From an archaeon (GTDB lineage: Archaea > Methanobacteriota > Methanobacteria > Methanobacteriales > Methanobacteriaceae), in NCBI GenBank assembly GCA_024409185.1, contig JAKSUD010000042.1:1-7647 (forward strand): 7,647 nucleotides of DNA, given 5' to 3'. This document shows positions 1-5,673 of this stretch, one piece after another. A program made the translations under genes and the position numbers. Numbering within the stretch: position 1 is the stretch's first letter; each line of letters opens with the position of its first letter. A model generated the notes under the pieces. It saw nothing but the letters and a program-made list of their open reading frames with translations. It ran no database searches and had not been told where the DNA came from.

Positions 1-30
1 AACAAAAAATTAAATAAAAATTTGATATAG

Positions 31-56
31 TTTAATTAAAATTATGATTAATTAAA
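31..56. repeat. Inverted repeat with paired TTAATTAA boxes upstream of trm5
   Basis: A perfect 9-base inverted repeat, TTTAATTAA at 31-39 and TTAATTAAA at 48-56, is separated by 8 bases. Each arm contains the self-complementary octamer TTAATTAA (32-39 and 48-55), so the boxes are also direct repeats with 16-base periodicity. It lies just upstream of the TATA-like box at 63-70, where an archaeal activator or repressor could bind. In DNA this AT-rich, chance occurrence is plausible; no regulator is identified. Confidence 0.35.
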
Positions 57-62
57 TTATAG

Positions 63-70
63 TTTATATT
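63..70 (+). promoter_or_regulatory. TATA-like box for trm5
   Basis: TTTATATT at 63-70 matches the archaeal TATA consensus (about TTTATATA). Transcription would start roughly 25 bases downstream, near 92-96, giving a leader of about 25 bases that still includes the Shine-Dalgarno element at 110-113. The spacing is sensible, but A/T-only boxes are common in this spacer. Confidence 0.45.
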
Positions 71-109
71 TAAAAGTATTAAAAATATTAATCATTCAGT
101 TAATTTAAA

Positions 110-114
110 GAGGG
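110..114 (+). promoter_or_regulatory. Ribosome binding site of trm5
   Basis: GAGGG at 110-114 is the only purine-rich, Shine-Dalgarno-like element before the gene. Two ATG codons follow in tandem at 117 and 120. The spacing is 2 bases to the first and 5 to the second, so 120 is the more likely start. Confidence 0.6.
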
Positions 115-119
115 TAATG

Positions 120-395
120 ATGTTAGCTATAAAAATTCCAGTACGTAATCTAGAAGAGACTAGACAAATAGTGCTAAAAAATAAAATTTTAAATAAAGAT
201 GGAAAAATTAAAGTCGAAAATGGCTACGGATTTATCCCAATAGACGAAAATATAGAAGAAACTAAATTAACTGAAATAATTGATGAAATAAAAGATAATT
301 TTAGAGAAAAAAATCCAGAATTTTCTATAGAAATTCTAAGTGCAGAACTTGAAACATTAAAACATCACCCCTCGCAGTATGGCAGAACTTCTTAA
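120..395 (+). CDS. trm5: tRNA (guanine-37-N1)-methyltransferase Trm5, N-terminal D1 domain (frame-split part 1)
   Basis: This frame encodes about 91 residues (92 if the ATG at 117 is used). The opening MLAIKIPV, then ETRQIVLKNKILNKD and a GYGFIPI strand, resemble the start of archaeal Trm5, whose small D1 domain contacts the outer corner (elbow) of the tRNA. It has no catalytic motifs. The frame runs through HHP and then into QYGRTS before TAA at 393-395; that tail is unlike Trm5. The expected continuation (MAELLKRKL and onward) lies in the +1 frame and overlaps this one. Reading CCC at 369-371 and then shifting by +1 gives one 360-residue protein from 120 to 1203, close to the roughly 336 residues of the M. 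jannaschii enzyme. It is therefore half of a single gene, split by a real frameshift, a programmed shift or a sequence error. Confidence 0.85.
   Translation: MLAIKIPVRNLEETRQIVLKNKILNKDGKIKVENGYGFIPIDENIEETKLTEIIDEIKDNFREKNPEFSIEILSAELETLKHHPSQYGRTS
368..378 (+). other. trm5: Frameshift junction in trm5 (CCC-T slip site)
   Basis: The shift must fall between TAA at 358-360 (which closes the downstream frame) and TAA at 393-395 (which closes the upstream frame). That window contains CACCCCTCGCAG. In the upstream frame it reads CAC CCC TCG CAG; a +1 slip of the Pro codon from CCC to CCT yields CAC CCT CGC AGT ATG and continues into the catalytic domain. This is the only in-frame CCC I found in the window's genes, and TCG and CGC are also very rare here. 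A one-base insertion or base-call error in the C4 run would give the same picture. Confidence 0.6.
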
Positions 396-1203
396 AAGAA
401 AATTAACAGAAGAAGAAGCTGAAAATTTAAAAACTTCTTTTGATATAATTGGAGATATTGTGATTCTCGAAATTCCAGAAGAACTCCAAAAGCATAAAGC
501 TGAAATAGGTCAAGCAGCACTTACAATCACTAAACGTAAAACTGTTTTTATGAAAAAGAGTGCAATTCAAGGAGTTACAAGAACAAGAGAACTTGAATTA
601 ATAGCTGGAGAAGATAATAGTATTACAATCCATAAAGAACATAGTGCAAGATTAAAATTAGATGTTAAAAATGTTTATTTCTCACCAAGATTAGCTACAG
701 AGAGAAAAAGAGTTTCAGATCTTACTAAAGATGGAGAAGAAATATTTGATATGTTTGCAGGAATTGGACCATTTCCTATCGTAATAGCTAGAAACAATAG
801 TGTTAAAATAACTGCAGTTGATATTAATGATACAGCTATTGAATATTTAAAAGAAAATGCAGCAAAAAACAAATTAAAAGAAGGTGCAGAAATAATAGCT
901 ATTTGTGGAGACACTCGTATTGTAGCAGAGGAAGAATTAAAAAATCAAAAATTTGATAGATTAATTATGAATCTCCCAGGACTTGCTCCTGAATTTTTAG
1001 ATGTAGCTATTTCCCATACAAAAGATGGTGGAGTAATCCATTATTATGAATTCTCTGATGGATTTTCAAAAGGAATCGCTAAAATACAAGCTGAAGCTAA
1101 AAAACAAAATAAAACTGTAGAAATATTAAATACAAGAAAAGTAAAAAATGTAAGTCCAAGAGAATGGCATGTAGCTATTGATGCTAAAATAAAAGATATT
1201 TAA
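379..1203 (+). CDS. trm5: tRNA (guanine-37-N1)-methyltransferase Trm5, catalytic D2-D3 domains (frame-split part 2)
   Basis: Trm5 transfers a methyl group from S-adenosylmethionine to N1 of G37, next to the tRNA anticodon, which keeps the ribosome in frame. Numbering from the ATG at 379, I see RTRELE (68-73), YFSPRLATER (100-109), the SAM-binding DMFAGIGPFPI (124-134), VDIN (147-150), the NLP motif (198-200) of the G37 site and SPRE (259-262), in the family order and spacing. The catalytic part looks intact. The ATG at 379 has no Shine-Dalgarno element before it and lies inside the upstream frame. It is therefore probably an internal Met of the full protein; the frame is open back to 361. Without D1 the product would lack the tRNA-elbow contact. 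Convergent mtnA follows after 42 bases. I see no clear T-tract terminator on this strand. Confidence 0.9.
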   Translation: MAELLKRKLTEEEAENLKTSFDIIGDIVILEIPEELQKHKAEIGQAALTITKRKTVFMKKSAIQGVTRTRELELIAGEDNSITIHKEHSARLKLDVKNVYFSPRLATERKRVSDLTKDGEEIFDMFAGIGPFPIVIARNNSVKITAVDINDTAIEYLKENAAKNKLKEGAEIIAICGDTRIVAEEELKNQKFDRLIMNLPGLAPEFLDVAISHTKDGGVIHYYEFSDGFSKGIAKIQAEAKKQNKTVEILNTRKVKNVSPREWHVAIDAKIKDI

Positions 1204-1224
1204 AAATAAATTAAAAAATAAGAT

Positions 1225-1260
1225 AAAAAAAGTAAAAAAGAAGATTTAGAATAAATCTTC
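1225..1260 (-). terminator. Hairpin plus T-tract terminator of mtnA
   Basis: On the minus strand a perfect 9-base-pair stem (GAAGATTTA and TAAATCTTC, 1260-1252 and 1248-1240) with a TTC loop is followed by T6 (1239-1234), AC and T7 (1231-1225). The mtnA stop codon TAA (1248-1246) opens the second stem arm, so the hairpin overlaps the last codons. Archaeal termination depends mainly on the T-tracts; the stem makes this site look bacterial-like. Confidence 0.6.
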
Positions 1261-2205
1261 AAAGTTTTCAATTGAATTTAAATCAATTATTCCTTTTTCA
1301 GTGATTACACCAGTAATTAAATCTTTAGGAACTATATCAAAAGCAGGATTAATTACTTCAGTTCCTTTAGGACAGATACGTGCACCACCATAATGAATAA
1401 CCTCATCAGCAGAACGTTCTTCAATTTCAGTATCAAAAATTGAAATATCCTTATCAAAAGTACTAAATGGAGCAGCTACATAGAATGGAATATCAAAACG
1501 TTTAGCTGCAAGAGAAACCATAAAAGAACCTATTTTATTAGCTATTCCATCACGAGCAACTCTATCTGCACCAATAACAACTTTATTAATCATTCCTTTA
1601 CTCATAAGGTATCCACTTGCAACATCTGGAATTAATTTTACAGGAATGTTTTCTTGTTGCATTTCCCAAACACTTAAACTTGCTCCTTGACCACGAGGAC
1701 GGGTTTCATCACAAATAACTTTAATATTTTTACCTTGACTGTGAGCAGCTCTAAATACACCAAGAGCAGTTCCATAATCAACACATGCAAGAGCACCAGC
1801 ATTACAATGAGTTAAAACAGTATCTCCTTCATCAATAACTTCAGCACCATATTTTCCAATTGCCATATTAGTATCAATATCTTCCTGAAACATTTTTAAT
1901 GCTTCATCAAGTGCAGAATTATCACTTTCCATGATTCTATCTACAGCCCACATTAAATTAACAGCAGTAGGTCTTGCAGATTTCATTTCAATAGCTACTT
2001 TATCCATATCTTCTCCTGCAAGTTCTGCTAAAGCCATTCCAAAAGCAGCAGATACTCCAATAGCAGGAGCACCACGAACAATCATATCTTTAATAGCTAC
2101 AATAACCTCTTGATAAGTTTCACAATAAACATAAGTTAACTCATCAGGCAATTTAGTTTGATCAATGAGTTTTAATTTATTATCTTCCCATTCTAAAGTT
2201 CTCAT
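1246..2205 (-). CDS. mtnA: S-methyl-5-thioribose-1-phosphate isomerase (MtnA)
   Basis: This cytosolic enzyme interconverts methylthioribose-1-phosphate and methylthioribulose-1-phosphate in salvage of methylthioadenosine. In methanogens it is also linked to recycling 5'-deoxyadenosine from radical-SAM reactions. The 319 residues show the family landmarks: RGAPAIG (44-50), THCNAGALA (132-140) with the presumed catalytic Cys134, DETRPRGQG (166-174), IGADRV (211-216) with catalytic Asp214, and NPAFD (286-290). The close relative aIF2B lacks this full combination, so MtnA is favoured. I chose the ATG at 2205 because GGTG (2215-2212) lies 6 bases upstream; a TTG start at 2217 would put that element inside the gene. 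It converges with trm5 and ends in the hairpin terminator at 1225-1260. Confidence 0.93.
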   Translation of the reverse strand: MRTLEWEDNKLKLIDQTKLPDELTYVYCETYQEVIVAIKDMIVRGAPAIGVSAAFGMALAELAGEDMDKVAIEMKSARPTAVNLMWAVDRIMESDNSALDEALKMFQEDIDTNMAIGKYGAEVIDEGDTVLTHCNAGALACVDYGTALGVFRAAHSQGKNIKVICDETRPRGQGASLSVWEMQQENIPVKLIPDVASGYLMSKGMINKVVIGADRVARDGIANKIGSFMVSLAAKRFDIPFYVAAPFSTFDKDISIFDTEIEERSADEVIHYGGARICPKGTEVINPAFDIVPKDLITGVITEKGIIDLNSIENFEDLF

Positions 2206-2250
2206 AATAAACACCAATAATTTTAAAATAAAATAAAAATAGTTAAAAAT

Positions 2251-2279
2251 AAAAAAATGAAATAAAAAGAAATAAAAAA
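2251..2279 (-). terminator. T-rich tracts downstream of the surface-protein gene
   Basis: On the minus strand this spacer carries T6 (2279-2274) and T7 (2257-2251), the kind of oligo-T that terminates archaeal transcription. It lies about 80-110 bases past the stop of the 2361-2819 gene and just ahead of mtnA, so it may also overlap the mtnA promoter. I could not pick a convincing TATA box for mtnA here. Confidence 0.35.
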
Positions 2280-2360
2280 TAAAATTCTTTTTAATAACAA
2301 TTAAAATTTAAAAGATAATTAACTTTTAAGGAATATTAAATTTTAAAGAATAATTAAATT

Positions 2361-2819
2361 TTATACAACAATTAAATCATAAGTTAAATTAACAGTTTTA
2401 CCTGCTTGATAAATTGAAGATATAAATTTATTATTTGAATCATAAATTTCTAAACTTGTAGAACCTTTTGATATTTGATTAAAATCTATTTTCCCATTAG
2501 AAGAAATAGTACCTAAACTAATATTTGTAGAACCATTACCTTCTTTTTGAGAAGATTTTCCATCAATATCATATTTAACTTTCCATTTAGCATCAGAATC
2601 AATTAATAAATTATAGTTCCCTTTAGTTATATTTACCCTTTCAGATGCTGAAACATCATCTTTTAATTGAATAGAAGTATTTGTAGATTGATTACTAAAT
2701 TCATCTCCATAAGTTAATAAAGTATTTGTATCTTCAACAACCCAGAAAGAAGAATAAGCTACAAAAGCAATTCCACAAATAGCTAAAATTATTATTAAAA
2801 TTTTATAAATCTCTTTCAT
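2361..2819 (-). CDS. Small membrane-anchored surface protein of unknown function
   Basis: I do not recognise a family. The 152-residue product starts with two Lys residues (K2, K6) and a hydrophobic stretch at about 7-28, which fits a signal anchor or uncleaved signal peptide. The rest is polar, rich in Ser, Asn, Thr and Asp, with alternating beta-strand-like segments, and ends YDLIVV. It has six N-glycosylation sequons (N43, N47, N63, N95, N99, N144), consistent with an outside location in an archaeon. It has no cysteine in the outer part, so no disulfides or metal centre. I chose the ATG at 2819, which has a weak GATGAT element 3 bases upstream; a TTG start at 2840 would add seven residues before the hydrophobic segment. 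It lies 67 bases downstream of nifB on the same strand with no obvious terminator between them, so co-transcription is possible, but nothing ties it to nitrogenase. Confidence 0.7.
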   Translation of the reverse strand: MKEIYKILIIILAICGIAFVAYSSFWVVEDTNTLLTYGDEFSNQSTNTSIQLKDDVSASERVNITKGNYNLLIDSDAKWKVKYDIDGKSSQKEGNGSTNISLGTISSNGKIDFNQISKGSTSLEIYDSNNKFISSIYQAGKTVNLTYDLIVV

Positions 2820-2844
2820 TATATCATCTGATAATATCAATAAA

Positions 2845-2856
2845 TAATATATTAAT
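2845..2856 (-). promoter_or_regulatory. Possible TATA box for the surface-protein gene
   Basis: On the minus strand the sequence around 2856-2845 reads TTAATATATTAT, a loose match to an archaeal TATA box placed about 30 bases before the ATG at 2819. It would give a very short leader. The match is weak and the gene could instead be read through from nifB. Confidence 0.3.
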
Positions 2857-2886
2857 TAAGATATGCTCAAATTACATTAAATCATT

Positions 2887-3780
2887 TTAATAATGACTTT
2901 GAGGAGTTATGCCTAAATGATGATCTTCGTGTTTTTTACCTGGAATTCCATAAGCATCTGCTCTACATTGAGTACATGCTCTAAATACAGGTAAAATTTC
3001 TTCAACTTCACCACGAACTGTTTCCATCATCATACAGTCAGGTTTTTCATAATCAACCATTTTATTTAAAGGAATAAGTGGTAAAACATTCATTAAAGAA
3101 GCACCACATTCTTTAACCTTCTTAGCAATTTCAACAATATGCTTATCATTTAAGCCAGGAATGAGTACACTGTTTACTTTTACAATAACACCTAAATCAG
3201 TGACTTTTTTAATCCCTTCAAGTTGATTTTTAAGTAAGATTTCAGCTCCTTCTTTACCTTTATAGACTTTACCATCATAATGTACAAATGCATAAATGTC
3301 TTTTCCAATTTCAGGGTCAACTGCATTTACAGTTACAGTTACAGTATTTACACCCAATTCTGCAAGTTTTTCTGCATATTTAGGAAGTAAAAGACCATTT
3401 GTACTCATACATTTAATTAAATCAGGATTTTCTTTACCTAATTTTTCAAAGAATTCAAAAGTAGCTTCATTAGCTAATGAATCACCAGGTCCTGCAACAC
3501 CTACAACATTAATAGGCCCATCTGCAGTAACCTCTTTAACATGTTCAATAGCTCCATCAGCATCTAAAACAACACCTGCTACACCAGGTCTGTTTTCATC
3601 AGTATTAATTGATCTTATACAAAAATTACATCCAATATTACATTTTGGAGCAATTGGTACATGAGCTCTACCTACTTTATCATGTAATTTTTCATTAAAA
3701 CATGGATGTACTTTTGTAATATGTGCAAATTTGGAACCATTTTGATTTCCATTAGCACAACCTTTATTTTTATTTTCCAT
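2887..3780 (-). CDS. nifB: NifB, radical-SAM nitrogenase cofactor maturase
   Basis: NifB fuses two [4Fe-4S] clusters and inserts a carbide from SAM to make NifB-co (an 8Fe core), the precursor of the nitrogenase FeMo, FeV and FeFe cofactors. The 297-residue protein has the radical-SAM motif CNIGCNFC (Cys47, Cys51, Cys54), the upstream HPCF (25-28, Cys27) and the C-terminal CTQCRADAYG (Cys269, Cys272), cysteines expected to hold the accessory clusters. VGVAGPGDSLAN is the glycine-rich SAM-contact segment. Its length matches the short archaeal form without the C-terminal NifX-like domain of many bacterial NifBs. The N-terminus carries a short Asn/Gly/Lys-rich extension with an extra Cys8. The ATG at 3780 is preceded by GGAG with 8 bases of spacing. 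No nifHDKEN gene lies in the window, so whether it serves a nitrogenase cannot be told from here. Confidence 0.95.
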   Translation of the reverse strand: MENKNKGCANGNQNGSKFAHITKVHPCFNEKLHDKVGRAHVPIAPKCNIGCNFCIRSINTDENRPGVAGVVLDADGAIEHVKEVTADGPINVVGVAGPGDSLANEATFEFFEKLGKENPDLIKCMSTNGLLLPKYAEKLAELGVNTVTVTVNAVDPEIGKDIYAFVHYDGKVYKGKEGAEILLKNQLEGIKKVTDLGVIVKVNSVLIPGLNDKHIVEIAKKVKECGASLMNVLPLIPLNKMVDYEKPDCMMMETVRGEVEEILPVFRACTQCRADAYGIPGKKHEDHHLGITPQSHY

Positions 3781-3955
3781 GGTTATTTCTCCATAAACAT
3801 CATTAATAATAAATTTAAATTATTTTTAAGAAAATAAGTTTAATAATTTATCTTTTAATTTTTAAATTCTATTAAACACAATAAATTAGTTTATCACCAA
3901 ATATTATCTTTTTAATTATATTTAAAATAATATTATAATATAGTAAAATATTAAG
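3781..3955. other. AT-rich spacer upstream of nifB
   Basis: About 175 bases with no credible gene lie between the restriction-modification terminator and nifB. It must hold the nifB promoter on the minus strand, but several AT-only stretches could be the TATA box and none is clearly best placed relative to the GGAG at about 12 bases before the ATG. Near 3929-3942 it has a short palindromic run of ATATTA/TAATAT units. I saw no conserved operator. Confidence 0.4.
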
Positions 3956-3962
3956 AAAAAAA
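3956..3962 (-). terminator. T7 tract ending the restriction-modification operon
   Basis: On the minus strand a T7 run lies about 18-24 bases after the stop codon of the specificity gene, within a longer T-rich stretch (3966-3954). This is a typical archaeal oligo-T terminator. Short ATATTA/TAATAT palindromes follow but do not make a strong stem. Confidence 0.5.
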
Positions 3963-3979
3963 TAAAGGGAAAAGGAAAA

Positions 3980-4990
3980 TTATAAATTATCTGAATAAGG
4001 TAACAATTTGATAAACTCTTCCATAAACTTAAAATCAGGATTTCCTTCAGAATCAACAGGTAATTTAATTTTAGATTTTTCCATTTTTCCTTTACCCCAT
4101 TTAATACCCCAATTATATCTAAAAGATTCCTGTTCAATGATGACACATAAAAATAGAGCAATATATTTATTTAATTCATAATTTTTCAAAGATAAAATGT
4201 TTACATCACCAGTTGCAATGAAATCATTCTCTTGGTAAAATGCCTTACCTACAGCACCATTACTTGAAACTGTAATGACATTACCTTTAAATAACTTTTT
4301 ATAACCTCCAAATGTACCAATATATCCATTATTATATTCAGAAGCTCCGATTAATGGATAAGAATCACTTGAATTTTTAGATAATTCAACTTGTGTTTCT
4401 TGACCTTTTTCAATGGAAAATAATCCATTAGGACCTCCAATTAAAAAATCACCCCATAATTCAACAGAAACATTACTATTTTCAAAAGAAGAATTAGTGG
4501 AAATATATTCATTTTTATAAGAAACAGATTCTTCTAAATCTCTCATAAAATTTTCCATAAAAATCCAATCAATATCACCATTTTCATCAACAGGTAACTT
4601 AATATATTCCTCAGATAAACGAGCATCGCTTATTTCTCTACCAAAATTATATTTATATCTCATAGATTCAATAATTGGTTTAAAATAAAGAGCAATATAC
4701 TTATTTAAAACAATGGATTCCTCTTTTAAAGATAAAACAGTTACATGATCAGAAGCAACAAAATCATAATCATGAAAAAAGACATGACAAACACTACCAC
4801 TATTAGATAAAGTTAAAGTATTTTTATAAACTGTCATAAAATCAGGAGGATTAATATAATTACTAATACCATTATTAAATTTAGTTGAAGAAATATATGC
4901 AATATCCCCATATACTTGATTTTCTTCAGTGAGTCTAGAACCTCTTTTAAAATTAAACACATCTTTAAATAAAAAATATTCAAATTTCAT
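3980..4990 (-). CDS. HsdS-like DNA specificity subunit with two target-recognition domains
   Basis: This 336-residue protein should supply DNA sequence recognition to the upstream methyltransferase/nuclease. It is an internal duplication. Each half has a variable region (about 5-95 and 180-272) followed by the same signature: LNKYIAL (95-101 and 273-279), an RY-N segment, then IKLPVDENGDIDWIFM (130-145) and IKLPVDSEGNPDFKFM (308-323). Those are the usual ends of type I and IIG target-recognition domains, each followed by a spacer helix. Two domains imply a bipartite recognition site. The length is near that of BcgI subunit B (about 341 residues, from memory). I chose the ATG at 4990 because GAGGA lies 5-7 bases upstream; the ATG at 5002 would absorb that element and has no Shine-Dalgarno element of its own. 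The start follows the methylase stop by one base, implying translational coupling. The recognition sequence cannot be read from the protein. Confidence 0.85.
   Translation of the reverse strand: MKFEYFLFKDVFNFKRGSRLTEENQVYGDIAYISSTKFNNGISNYINPPDFMTVYKNTLTLSNSGSVCHVFFHDYDFVASDHVTVLSLKEESIVLNKYIALYFKPIIESMRYKYNFGREISDARLSEEYIKLPVDENGDIDWIFMENFMRDLEESVSYKNEYISTNSSFENSNVSVELWGDFLIGGPNGLFSIEKGQETQVELSKNSSDSYPLIGASEYNNGYIGTFGGYKKLFKGNVITVSSNGAVGKAFYQENDFIATGDVNILSLKNYELNKYIALFLCVIIEQESFRYNWGIKWGKGKMEKSKIKLPVDSEGNPDFKFMEEFIKLLPYSDNL
4155..4708. repeat. Near-identical 20-base direct repeats inside the specificity gene
   Basis: AGAGCAATATATTTATTTAA (4155-4174) and the same 20-mer with one change, T to C (4689-4708), lie 534 bases apart. 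They encode the LNKYIAL segment of each half. A second shared block, AAAGATAAAA, recurs at 4188-4197 and 4728-4737. They are remnants of the half-gene duplication and possible sites for recombination that swaps target-recognition domains. Confidence 0.6.
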
Positions 4991-4991
4991 A

Positions 4992-5648
4992 TTAATCCTC
5001 ATTAGAATCCAAATTATTATTTAATACTTCTAATAATGTGATTTGATCCATATCTTCATCCAAAATATCTAAATCTTTACGAATATTAAAAATTAAATTC
5101 TCTTTAATAGCACTTAAAAAATCATTTTCAGATAAATTATCATAATTTGTTTTCATATGTGCATAAATTAACCATTCTTCTTTTCCAGAAATTCTAGTTT
5201 TTAATAGATTTGAATCATCAGAATATAATTCTGGATTTTTTAATTTATTGAGCATTTCCTTATTAATATCGTTCCATTTATTATATACATCAGTCCTACC
5301 TTTATTTTTTGATAAAACAAAACCATCATCTTTTAAATCATAAAAAATCACTTCTTTATTATTATGAGGTTTATTTGTTTCAAAAACTCCAATTACAGTA
5401 TAAGTAGAAGCATTTGGTTGAAACAAATCATGAGGCATGTGAATAATAAATTTTAAGGTATGTTTTGACAATATTCTTTCACGAATATCAGCATCTTTAA
5501 AATATGTAGAAACTGGTGCAATAATAACACCATATTTTTCAACATTATCTAACATTCGTTCTAAAAATTGAATTTCTTTTTTAGTAGGGTGTTTTTTAGT
5601 ATCTTTACCTCCATAAGGAGGATTAATAAACCCAATAGTAGGTTTCAT
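4992..5648 (-). CDS. N6-adenine DNA methyltransferase, C-terminal part (frame-split part 2 of the restriction-modification gene)
   Basis: This frame carries the second half of an HsdM-type methyltransferase: the catalytic motif IV NPPY at 9-12 (counting from the ATG at 5648), YGVIIAPVSTYF (39-50), MPHDLFQPNASTYTVIGVFE (71-90) and DDGFVLSKNKGRTD (107-120), all familiar in type I and IIG methylases. The SAM-binding motif I is missing here and sits in the upstream frame. The frame is open back through SKEAEEIIHK to a TAG directly before the T6 run, and the ATG at 5648 has no well-spaced Shine-Dalgarno element. It is therefore the continuation of the 5674-6924 frame, not a separate gene. Removing one T from the T6 run would give a single protein of about 643 residues. 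The C-terminal 80 or so residues are helical and acidic and may contact the specificity subunit. Confidence 0.85.
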   Translation of the reverse strand: MKPTIGFINPPYGGKDTKKHPTKKEIQFLERMLDNVEKYGVIIAPVSTYFKDADIRERILSKHTLKFIIHMPHDLFQPNASTYTVIGVFETNKPHNNKEVIFYDLKDDGFVLSKNKGRTDVYNKWNDINKEMLNKLKNPELYSDDSNLLKTRISGKEEWLIYAHMKTNYDNLSENDFLSAIKENLIFNIRKDLDILDEDMDQITLLEVLNNNLDSNED

Positions 5649-5673
5649 CTTATGAATAATTTCCTCAGCTTCT

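Noticed and set aside
675..914. Open frame on the minus strand opposite trm5
   Set aside because: It lies entirely antisense to the conserved SAM-binding region of Trm5 and has no ribosome binding site or recognisable features.
379..1203. Independent translation of a D1-less Trm5 from the ATG at 379
   Set aside because: No Shine-Dalgarno element precedes it, the frame is open upstream to 361, and the Met aligns inside the expected full-length protein. Not excluded, but less likely than a single shifted product.
1931..2113. Open frame on the plus strand opposite mtnA
   Set aside because: It is the complement of conserved MtnA sequence with low-complexity Ala/Ser/Ile content; a shadow.
1246..2205. 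Translation initiation factor aIF2B subunit instead of MtnA
   Set aside because: The catalytic Cys134 in THCNAGALA and Asp214 in GADRV, with RGAPAIG, mark the isomerase branch of the family.
3296..3664. Open frame on the plus strand opposite nifB
   Set aside because: It is antisense to strongly conserved NifB with no start signal; a shadow.
3922..4161. Open frame on the minus strand with a hydrophobic tail, overlapping the end of the specificity gene
   Set aside because: It is out of frame with the conserved IKLPVDSEG region, and its hydrophobic end comes from T-rich terminator DNA.
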